A stretch of 12,442 nucleotides of DNA, from assembly GCA_026706425.1 (NCBI GenBank), contig JAPOYW010000360.1:1-12442 (forward strand), in the 5' to 3' direction. Numbering within the stretch: position 1 is the first letter of the stretch; each line of letters opens with the position of its first letter. Both the position numbers and the translations under genes were made by a program. The notes beneath the pieces are model-generated. The model had not been told where the DNA came from. It searched no databases and was given only the letters and a program-made list of their open reading frames with translations. Positions 6,233 through 12,442 of the stretch are shown in pieces. The DNA is from Gammaproteobacteria bacterium. Its GTDB lineage: Bacteria; Pseudomonadota; Gammaproteobacteria; Pseudomonadales; Azotimanducaceae.

Positions 6233-7338
6233 CCGTCTTCGGATGCCTCGACCGCCTCGGCGTCCTCGCTTTCGTCCGCCGACTCCCCCGCCGCCTGGGC
6301 GTCCGCGTCGGGTTCAGGCGCCGGTTCGGACTCTTCGGCTTCTTCGTCTTCCGGCGGGTCCGCATGGAGGTCGGCGACCGGCTTGTTCATCTGTTCCGCG
6401 ATGTACTTGGACAGCTCGTAGGCGCCGGCTACGCGATCCGATGCCGCCACGTGCTTCTCGCCGTCGTCCAGGGAGAACACCGACAGCGTCTGTTCGCCCT
6501 CCTCGTCGGTGAGAACGAAGGTCATCGTCGCCGACTCCGGCAAGGCCTCCTCGTGCACGCCGGTGACCGAGAGTCCCTTGAACCGGCCGACGAAGGTCTC
6601 GACCTTGCCCTGGTCGAGCACCGAGCCGTCGGCGGATACCCAAGCATTCGGTTCCTCGCCGTCCCCACCGTCCTTGCTCAACTCGAAGCCCGCCACCGTT
6701 TCGACGGAGTCGCCGCCCTCTTCGGTGTCCGCTTCCGATTCAGGACCCGCCTGTGCCATGGCAGGATCGCCCGGCAGGCGGCGCAGCGCGGCAACCTCGC
6801 CCTTGGGACGAAGCAACGACCGATCGAGCCAATCCGCCGCCTTCACGCCGGCTTCGTAGTTGGAGAACGTGACCGCGTAGATCTCGTCTTCCCCCGCGCG
6901 CCGGGCGTGGGTCTTGCGGTAGCCGGGCGACGTGCCGAGATAGATGTCCGCCACGGTGTCGTCACCCGCCCGTGCCACGATGTGGCGTTGGTGGTTCTCC
7001 TCCGTGACCTCGAACCGCTCCCGGGTGGGCGCCGTGTTGGCCACCGGCCAGCTCCCCGCAGCCTTGGCGAACCTCTCGAGTACCGAGTCCACCTTGAACC
7101 CGGCAGCGGGAACGCCGTCCGGCAACTGCCAGTTCCCGTCCACCTTGGATAGGCTCACCGAGCCTTCGCTGTTCGAAACGGTCAAGCTGTCGACGCCGTC
7201 CGCGTCGAACTCGAGAAACGGCTCCGGCTCCTCGATGCCGCCGCTTTTCGCCGCGAGCAGGACGCCCACGAAGACGATCTGTATGGCCAGCAGCGCGCCG
7301 AGCGTCGTTTTGTTGATCATCCCTTTCGCCCGGGTCAT
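6229..7338 (-). CDS. DUF4340 membrane-anchored protein
   Basis: This 369-residue protein resembles the DUF4340 family, usually encoded beside GldFG-type ABC auxiliary genes; its biochemical role is unknown. A single N-terminal membrane segment (about residues 11-30, TTLGALLAIQIVFVGVLLAA) would anchor a large periplasmic domain. Family-like stretches are LTVSNSEGSVSLSKVDGNWQ, then DTVADIYLGTSPGYRKTHAR and DEIYAVTFSNYEAGVKAADW, with the motif WLDRSLL following. The last ~45 residues are almost only Glu, Asp, Ala, Ser and Pro, a disordered acidic tail. The ATG at 7338 overlaps the GldFG stop by ATGA and has GGAGG at 7350-7346, seven bases upstream; an internal ATG at 7320 is less likely. A longer open frame upstream runs into the GldFG gene and is not coding. 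Confidence 0.88.
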   Translation of the reverse strand: MTRAKGMINKTTLGALLAIQIVFVGVLLAAKSGGIEEPEPFLEFDADGVDSLTVSNSEGSVSLSKVDGNWQLPDGVPAAGFKVDSVLERFAKAAGSWPVANTAPTRERFEVTEENHQRHIVARAGDDTVADIYLGTSPGYRKTHARRAGEDEIYAVTFSNYEAGVKAADWLDRSLLRPKGEVAALRRLPGDPAMAQAGPESEADTEEGGDSVETVAGFELSKDGGDGEEPNAWVSADGSVLDQGKVETFVGRFKGLSVTGVHEEALPESATMTFVLTDEEGEQTLSVFSLDDGEKHVAASDRVAGAYELSKYIAEQMNKPVADLHADPPEDEEAEESEPAPEPDADAQAAGESADESEDAEAVEASEDG

Positions 7339-10286
7339 GACGATGCCTCCAACTGTGCCTGGAACGTACTCCGACGCGTCAACCGACGCTGACGGCTCAA
7401 GCCGAACACCAGTGCAAGGCCTGCGAGCGCCAGTGCGTAGTTGACGTATTCCCAAATCCGCTGCTGATCCGCTTCCATCGGCTCAAGGGTGCGGTTGAAA
7501 TGACCGCGGGCGCGGATTCCGAGTAGCGACCGGTCTTCGACGGCCCAATCGACGAGGTTCGCCATGAGTTGGTTCGAATTGCCGTAGATCATGCCGTCCG
7601 CCGATCCGACCATGCGCATCGTCTGGTCCGCGAGGAAGGAAGCCGAACCGATGACGATCAAGCGGGCGGATTCCGGCGAGCGGTCGATCACCGAGGTGAC
7701 CGTGCCCAGCGTATCGGCGTCCTCCTCGTCCCCGGCTTCCTCTCCGTCCGAATCATCTTCCGCTTCGGTCGGGGGTTCCGATTCGTCTTCGGTGATCGGG
7801 GCGGGCTCGCTTTCGGCGAGTGGCGACTCGTCGAAGAACGACTCGAAGCGGCCTTCCAACATGACCGCGAGCGTACTCGGCCGCTGCTCGCCTTCGGGTG
7901 TGTAGACGACGTCTCCCGAGAGGTCGAGGCTCGGCATGATGTCGGTGGGCGTCGAACGCCAACTCGCGGCGGAACTCGTCATCAAGGTCGTGACCGTCCG
8001 TTCGGCATGGCGTTCCTCGTCCACTTCGATGGGCGAACTCCACGCCATCGTCACTTGGGGAATCGCCGCAGTGAACGCGACGTCCTGGTTCAGCGAATCG
8101 TCCCGCACATCGACGAAGTAGGGATAGTCGATCATCTGGATGTCCCGGAAGGTGAAGCCGCCGGCTTGGCGGGTCACCGGCACCGGGAACGCCGCGTTCT
8201 TCGGATCCATGACCAGCGAAGGATCGATGGTCACGCCCTGGTGCGCCAGCCAGTCGTCGAGACCGGATAACGATGGCGTCGCGGTCAGCGACTGCGGCGT
8301 CATCACCGTCCGGTACGCGCCGGCGGCGACCACCACCGTGCCCCCCCGCATCAGGAACTGATCGATGGCAAATACCGCCTTGTCGTCGAGACCGGAAGGG
8401 TCCACGACCATCAGCACGTCCGCAGACGCCTCGACCTGCCCGCTCGGCAGATCCACGCTCTGCACGCTGAAGTCGGAATCGAGGATGTCCTGCAAACCGT
8501 TGAACTCGTTGCCGGGCTGCTGCTGCATATGCGGCATCTGTTGCTGCATGTAGGGCGGCATCCCCTGCGGGGCGGATAGGCCAACGGTCTTCAAGAGGCC
8601 CGCCGCGTAGCGTTTCAGGCCCTCCTCGATGCCCCGCCGCAGCCCTTCCCGATCCAGGGTCTCCGGGATCGGCATCTGCACCAAGGTTTCCCCATCGGTC
8701 AGTGTCAGGTAGAAATAGAAGGTGTTGAGATCGAAGAGGCTGGCCGCCATTGGCCGAAAGCCGTAGTCCCGGGCGATCTGTAGCGCCACCTCGCCACCCC
8801 CGGCATCGGGGTCGACGATCTGTGCGGTCAGCTTGCCGCCCGACTCCTCCTGCATCTCCAGCAGGACGACATCGAGATCGCCGCGCAACGCGCGCAGTGT
8901 CTCCGGCAAGCGGTCGTCGGCGGAGATGTAGCCGGTGAAGGCGACGGGCTTGGTGACGTTGTCGAAGACGCTGCCGCCGCCCTGGAATCCGTACAGGACC
9001 TTCTTGATGCTGCGCGTGATGTCGTATTCCGGATTCTTGAGTCGGACGTCCAGATCGGCCTCGCCCTGTACCTTGACCTCGATCAGGTCGCTGAAACTCA
9101 GCACCTCGTATTCGTCGCCGTACTGGACAAGCACGTCGAAGTAGGAACTGACGAGACTCGCCTCGTACCGACTCGCCACCTGGAAGGGAACCGCGCGGAT
9201 GCCGTACTTGGAATTGGCCTCGTCCTCGAGCTCGGGACTCTCCGTCGGGTCGACGAGTTCGACGCGGACCATGTCGCCTCCCGCGATGCCGTATTCGGTC
9301 AACAGGTTCTTGAGCTGCGGACCCAGCGGGCCTAGCAGCGGGTGGGTCTTGGCGCTGAAGTAGCCGCGGATCAGAAGCGGTTCGCGAAGTTCCTTGAGAT
9401 AGCTCTTGGTGGCTTCGGAGATGGAGTACTGGTTGCCCTGGGTCGCATCCCAGCGCAGGAAGCCCACGCCCGACAGCCAGAAGTTGGCGACCAGGAAGTT
9501 CGCCGCCACGAGTCCCAGCACAATCCGCCGCTCCATGTGCCGGCGTCCGCCGCCCTCGGCTGCCCATCCCTGCGAGTCCACCGCGTAGACGTTCAGCGCC
9601 AGGAACACCGCCAGCACCGAGCCGTAGAAGTAGAGGTCCCTCAAATCGAACACGCCCCGGGTGATGGACTCGAACCGGGAGCCCGCGCCGACGGCGCGCA
9701 GCGCATCGCCGATGGTGCTGCCGAACAGTTCGGTGATCGTCGGTGTGCCCAGGAGGTAGAAGACGCCGCAGCCGAACGACGCGAGTATCAAGGCGACGAT
9801 CTGGTTCTCGGTCTTGGCGCTGACGAACAGGCCGATGGAGATATAGGCGGCACCCAGGAGCGCAGCCGCCAGGTAGCCGGCAAGGACCGGACCCCAGTCG
9901 AGATCGCCGAGCATCGCCACCGTGACCGGCAACGGCACCGTCAGCGCCAACCCGACCACGAGAAGGCTCCAGCACGCCAGGAACTTGCCGACGACGAACT
10001 CGGTGCTGGTCGCCGGCACCGTAACCACCAGTTCCAGCGTGCCGGTTCGGCGTTCGTCGCTCCACATGCGCATCGTCAGCGCCGCGGCCAGGAACACCAG
10101 CAGCACGGGCAGCCACTCGAACATCGGCCGCACGTCGGCGATGTTCCGGGCGAAGAACGCCTCGACCCAGAAGAACACGAACAGGGTGACCCCGAGAAAC
10201 GCACCCAGGAAAAGGTAGGCGATGGGAGACGAGAAGAAGTGCGCCAGTTCCTTGCCGGCGATCCTTCGGACGGTATCAACTCGCAT
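7335..10286 (-). CDS. ABC permease-GldG auxiliary fusion protein (GldF-GldG type)
   Basis: This 983-residue protein fuses an ABC-2-type permease (about 1-240) to a GldG-like auxiliary protein (about 250-983). The permease part has six hydrophobic segments near 21-45, 58-73, 103-126, 132-155, 163-180 and 218-236, with MWSDERRTGTLELVVTVPAT in between, typical of GldF/NosY-like permeases. The GldG part starts at MERRIVLGLV (Met251), with a membrane segment and RWDATQGNQYSISEATKSYL, then a large domain expected in the periplasm, and ends in a membrane helix at about 947-964 and a basic tail. Odd features are a Met/Gln-rich loop (PPYMQQQMPHMQQQPG, about 577-596) and an acidic run at about 820-855. 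It starts with GAGGAGG at 10298-10292 and overlaps the ATPase gene by 11 bases. The transported substrate is unknown, and gliding motility should not be assumed outside Bacteroidota. Confidence 0.9.
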   Translation of the reverse strand: MRVDTVRRIAGKELAHFFSSPIAYLFLGAFLGVTLFVFFWVEAFFARNIADVRPMFEWLPVLLVFLAAALTMRMWSDERRTGTLELVVTVPATSTEFVVGKFLACWSLLVVGLALTVPLPVTVAMLGDLDWGPVLAGYLAAALLGAAYISIGLFVSAKTENQIVALILASFGCGVFYLLGTPTITELFGSTIGDALRAVGAGSRFESITRGVFDLRDLYFYGSVLAVFLALNVYAVDSQGWAAEGGGRRHMERRIVLGLVAANFLVANFWLSGVGFLRWDATQGNQYSISEATKSYLKELREPLLIRGYFSAKTHPLLGPLGPQLKNLLTEYGIAGGDMVRVELVDPTESPELEDEANSKYGIRAVPFQVASRYEASLVSSYFDVLVQYGDEYEVLSFSDLIEVKVQGEADLDVRLKNPEYDITRSIKKVLYGFQGGGSVFDNVTKPVAFTGYISADDRLPETLRALRGDLDVVLLEMQEESGGKLTAQIVDPDAGGGEVALQIARDYGFRPMAASLFDLNTFYFYLTLTDGETLVQMPIPETLDREGLRRGIEEGLKRYAAGLLKTVGLSAPQGMPPYMQQQMPHMQQQPGNEFNGLQDILDSDFSVQSVDLPSGQVEASADVLMVVDPSGLDDKAVFAIDQFLMRGGTVVVAAGAYRTVMTPQSLTATPSLSGLDDWLAHQGVTIDPSLVMDPKNAAFPVPVTRQAGGFTFRDIQMIDYPYFVDVRDDSLNQDVAFTAAIPQVTMAWSSPIEVDEERHAERTVTTLMTSSAASWRSTPTDIMPSLDLSGDVVYTPEGEQRPSTLAVMLEGRFESFFDESPLAESEPAPITEDESEPPTEAEDDSDGEEAGDEEDADTLGTVTSVIDRSPESARLIVIGSASFLADQTMRMVGSADGMIYGNSNQLMANLVDWAVEDRSLLGIRARGHFNRTLEPMEADQQRIWEYVNYALALAGLALVFGLSRQRRLTRRSTFQAQLEASS

Positions 10287-11187
10287 CGTCAGCCTCCTCG
10301 GTTTCGGCGCTCACCTCCCGGAACACGGTCTCGAGATCGCGCTTCTGTGCGGCGAGGGCATGCACCGCAATACCGGCACCCACCAGGCGGCGCGTCAGTT
10401 CCGCACGGCTCGCATCGTCGGACACGCCGTCGAAGGCGTAGCCGCCGTCGTGGCCGGCCACTTCGGCGAACCCGGTCACCGCGGACTCGATCGCCTGTTG
10501 CGTAGCGTTCGTTCGGAGCACCATCCGATCGCTGCGCTGCAAGTCCGTCATCCGTTCGTCCAAGGCGAGCTTGCCGGCGCGCAGAATCATCACCCGGTCG
10601 CACACCGCATCGACCTCCTGCATGATGTGGGTCGACAGGATCACCGTGGCGTTCTCCGCCAGGGCGCGGATCAGGTCGCGCATCTGCTGTGTCTGGGAGG
10701 GATCGAGGCCATTGGTCGGCTCGTCCAGGATCAACAGCTGCGGCCTATGGACGATGGCCTGGGCCACGCCCACGCGTTGCTGGAAACCCCTGGACAACGT
10801 GCCGATCAGATCGAAAGCCCGTCCCTCGAGGTCGGTGGCGGCAAGCACCTCTTTGAGTGCCGACGCGCGATCCGCGACATGCCGCAACCCCGCCACGTAG
10901 TCCAGATACTCGACCACGGTCATCTCCGGGTAGACCGGACAATTCTCGGGCAGGTAGCCCAGCCGCTGCTGGACCGCCTCCGGCGCCTCCCCCACATCGT
11001 AGCCGTCGACGCTGACGCGGCCCGCACTCGGCTCTAGGTACCCCGTCAACATCTTCATGATCGTCGTCTTACCGGCACCGTTGTGCCCCAACAAACCGAC
11101 GATCTCTCCACCGCCGATGGAGAAACTGACGGAATCCACCGCCAACGTCTCCCCGTACCGGCGTGTCAACTCCTCGGCGTCGATCAC
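10276..11187 (-). CDS. ABC transporter ATP-binding protein (GldA/CcmA-like)
   Basis: This 303-residue protein is the ATPase that would drive the adjacent permease fusion. All nucleotide-binding motifs are present: Walker A GHNGAGKT (34-41), signature LSRGFQQRVG (131-140), Walker B LLILDEPT (151-158) and switch His187 in STHIMQEVD. The Q-loop region reads YLPENCPVY, with Glu where many ABC proteins have Gln; this is usual in the GldA-like ABC-2 group. The C-terminal ~95 residues form the extra domain common in this group. I chose the GTG at 11187 because GGAGGAG lies at 11198-11192 and the product then begins IDAEELTRRYG, the normal N-terminus. The frame stays open to 11403, but that 72-residue extension is basic and low-complexity with no family match. 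It is the first gene of a four-gene operon. Confidence 0.92.
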   Translation of the reverse strand: MIDAEELTRRYGETLAVDSVSFSIGGGEIVGLLGHNGAGKTTIMKMLTGYLEPSAGRVSVDGYDVGEAPEAVQQRLGYLPENCPVYPEMTVVEYLDYVAGLRHVADRASALKEVLAATDLEGRAFDLIGTLSRGFQQRVGVAQAIVHRPQLLILDEPTNGLDPSQTQQMRDLIRALAENATVILSTHIMQEVDAVCDRVMILRAGKLALDERMTDLQRSDRMVLRTNATQQAIESAVTGFAEVAGHDGGYAFDGVSDDASRAELTRRLVGAGIAVHALAAQKRDLETVFREVSAETEEADDAS

Positions 11188-11267
11188 CGAACTCCTCCAT
11201 TCACTTTTTGCTAAGTCTGTCCTTCGCTTCGGCACGTCCGCAGCCGCGGCACCGGCGAAGCGGCGGT

Positions 11268-11296
11268 AAGATACAAAGACGACTGGCGACTTTCTA
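11268..11296 (-). promoter_or_regulatory. Candidate promoter of the ABC-GST operon
   Basis: Reading the minus strand there is TAGAAA (11296-11291), a 17-base spacer and TATCTT (11273-11268), a moderate sigma-70-like match. It would give a leader of roughly 70 bases before the GTG at 11187. No other good candidate was seen in this part of the gap. The evidence is the hexamers and their spacing only. Confidence 0.35.
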
Positions 11297-11332
11297 CCCC
11301 ACTCCCGCGTTTGTTTGACCGCAAACCGGCGA

Positions 11333-11443
11333 GGGAATTCCCGCAATAGCGCCGCCCAAGCCGACAACCGATGTCGCCGCGTGCTGCCCCTACGCGCCGC
11401 CAAGGGAGCCGGGGAACACCGGCGCCGGTGCTAGACTGGCACC
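11333..11443. promoter_or_regulatory. Palindromes and extended -10 candidate upstream of the SDR gene
   Basis: This part of the divergent intergenic region (11188-11471) contains the perfect palindromes GGGAATTCCC at 11333-11342 and CACCGGCGCCGGTG at 11417-11430. The latter is followed at once by TGCTAGACT (11429-11437), an extended -10-like element, inside a second inverted repeat, GGTGC-7-GCACC (11427-11443). A start about 30 bases before the SDR GTG would fit. No -35 match is seen. The overlap of a palindrome with the -10 suggests an operator, but no regulator gene is nearby. Confidence 0.35.
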
Positions 11444-11471
11444 CGCGGCAAGATCAACCTAAGGCACAACC

Positions 11472-12329
11472 GTGCGTGACGTGGCGGGCAAGACAGCCTT
11501 CATCACCGGCGGCGCAAGCGGCATCGGCCTCGCCATGGCCCGAGCACTCTCCACCGCCGGCATGAAGGTCGCCATTGCCGACATCGAGCAGGCCGCGCTC
11601 GACACAATTCAAGACGAATTCGACGCGAGCAACGTCGAATTCCTCACCCTGAGGGTCGATGTCACCGACCGCGATGGCATGGAAGCGGCGGCGCTGGCCA
11701 CCGAGGCGCGCTTCGGCAAGGTCCACGTGGTGTGCAACAACGCCGGCGTGGCCGTCGGCGGCCGCATCGACGAAATGACCTACGACGACTGGGACTGGGT
11801 GCTGGGCGTGAACATCAACGGTGTCGTCAATGGCATCTGCACCTTCGCCGAGCGCTTGAAAAGCCACGGCGAAGGTGGCCATTTCGTGAACACCGCGTCC
11901 ATGGCCGGGCACATTTCGATCCCAGGGCTGTCGGTCTACACCGCCAGCAAATTCGCCGTCGTCGGCATCTCCGAAACCATGCGGGCCGATCTCATGCCCC
12001 ACAACATCGGAGTATCGGTCCTGTGCCCGGGCATGGTCGACACGAACATCCTCGATTCCGGACGCAACCGACCCGAGGATCTCGACCACGGGACTCGTCG
12101 CTGGGGAGAGTCGCTTCCCGCCGAGGAGCGCGACGCCTTCAACGAGAACATCCGCGCCAGCATGATCGATCCCGCCATCGTCGGCGACATGGTGCTACAC
12201 GCCATCCAGACCGACGAGTTCTACATCTTCACCCACCCGGGCATCGAACCGATGACCCAGTTGCGCGGCACCGAGATCGCCGACGCCTTCGCACGCTGGC
12301 GCGACTACTGCGAGACGCGGAACATCTGA
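11472..12329 (+). CDS. SDR family NAD(P)-dependent oxidoreductase
   Basis: This 285-residue protein is a classical short-chain dehydrogenase/reductase with a Rossmann fold. The cofactor motif TGGASGIG spans 12-19, NNAG is at 89-92, and the catalytic residues are Asn114 (VNING), Ser143 (TASMAG), Tyr156 and Lys160 (YTASK). Asp37 at the end of the second strand (IADIEQ) favours NAD(H) over NADP(H) by the general family rule. CPGMVDTNI is the expected segment after the sixth strand. The start is a GTG with AAGG seven bases upstream (11461-11464), giving an N-terminus of normal length; no closer ATG exists. It is followed 16 bases later by a MaoC-like gene, so the two probably act in one pathway on hydroxyacyl or related compounds. 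The true substrate cannot be told from sequence. Confidence 0.93.
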   Translation: MRDVAGKTAFITGGASGIGLAMARALSTAGMKVAIADIEQAALDTIQDEFDASNVEFLTLRVDVTDRDGMEAAALATEARFGKVHVVCNNAGVAVGGRIDEMTYDDWDWVLGVNINGVVNGICTFAERLKSHGEGGHFVNTASMAGHISIPGLSVYTASKFAVVGISETMRADLMPHNIGVSVLCPGMVDTNILDSGRNRPEDLDHGTRRWGESLPAEERDAFNENIRASMIDPAIVGDMVLHAIQTDEFYIFTHPGIEPMTQLRGTEIADAFARWRDYCETRNI

Positions 12330-12345
12330 TGCGTCACGGGACCTC

Positions 12346-12442
12346 ATGATGCGCAGCTCCAAGAAGGTCGGACAATTTCGCTACCGCGAGACCTTCGGGC
12401 GCTACTTCGCCGACTTCGAGGGCGGCGACGTCTACGAGCGTC
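12346..12442 (+). CDS. MaoC-family dehydratase, N-terminal part
   Basis: Only the first 32 codons are inside the window. They read MMRSSKKVGQFRYRE and then FGRYFADFEGGDVYER, and the second part matches the start of MaoC-like hot-dog-fold enoyl-CoA hydratases or dehydratases (GRYFEDFxxGDVYEH type). The catalytic region lies beyond the right edge, so activity cannot be judged. Start choice between ATG 12346 and ATG 12349 is open; a GGGA run at 12338-12341 serves either. The gene follows the SDR gene by 16 bases in the same direction, and this pairing is common in acyl-CoA metabolism. Confidence 0.7.
   Translation, partial: MMRSSKKVGQFRYRETFGRYFADFEGGDVYER

Noticed and set aside
7753..10116. 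A 787-codon open frame on the minus strand inside the GldFG gene
   Set aside because: It is Arg/Gly-rich with no recognisable motifs and lies entirely under a well-supported gene in another frame.
9342..10505. A 387-codon plus-strand open frame antisense to the permease and ATPase genes
   Set aside because: Its composition (His, Arg, Gln and Glu runs) is that of an antisense shadow, and there is no ribosome site or family match.
10946..10969. Glu instead of Gln in the ABC ATPase Q-loop (LPEN)
   Set aside because: This is the usual form in the GldA-like ABC-2 ATPase group and so not a defect.
11188..11403. N-terminal extension of the ABC ATPase to an upstream start
   Set aside because: The GTG at 11187 has a strong GGAGGAG and gives the normal family N-terminus; the extension is basic and without motif.

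Overview
The window is GC-rich, densely coded bacterial DNA. The gene families (M3B oligopeptidase, secreted DUF3604 protein, HIT protein, nu-class-like GST, GldA/GldFG/DUF4340-type ABC system, SDR followed by MaoC) point to a Pseudomonadota genome, most likely an uncultured gammaproteobacterium. That placement is an inference from gene content and protein style; there is no rRNA or other marker gene here.

Layout. (1) 1-3657, plus strand: the C-terminal part of an M3 oligoendopeptidase, overlapped by four bases (ATGA) by a secreted PHP-like DUF3604 protein, followed five bases later by a HIT-family protein. This looks like one transcription unit whose promoter lies left of the window. (2) 3658-5605: a disturbed accessory segment. 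It holds a minus-strand Xre/MbcA-type antitoxin and RES-domain toxin pair with an AT-richer promoter/operator, a decayed fragment of a GldG-like gene, two 40-bp-spaced hairpin repeats, and a second, frameshifted and truncated copy of the HIT gene. The toxin-antitoxin pair therefore lies between an intact and a broken HIT copy. (3) 11187-5606, minus strand: a four-gene operon, ABC ATPase, GldF-GldG fusion (permease plus large auxiliary domain), DUF4340 protein, and a YfcG-like glutathione S-transferase. All junctions overlap (11, 4 and 4 bases). (4) 11188-11471: a divergent intergenic region with promoter candidates and perfect palindromes. (5) 11472-12442, plus strand: an SDR dehydrogenase and the start of a MaoC-family dehydratase, a pairing that suggests acyl-CoA or related carbon metabolism.

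How the genes work together. The minus-strand operon probably encodes an inner-membrane ABC machine with a large envelope-facing auxiliary domain (GldG part plus DUF4340); its substrate is unknown, and the translationally coupled GST is an unusual fourth member. The RES/Xre pair is a type II toxin-antitoxin module of the NAD+-depleting family. No rRNA, tRNA, CRISPR array or complete insertion sequence was seen. The most notable signal is the mosaic at 3.6-5.6 kb: fragments of two genes that are intact elsewhere in this same window sit beside a toxin-antitoxin module.
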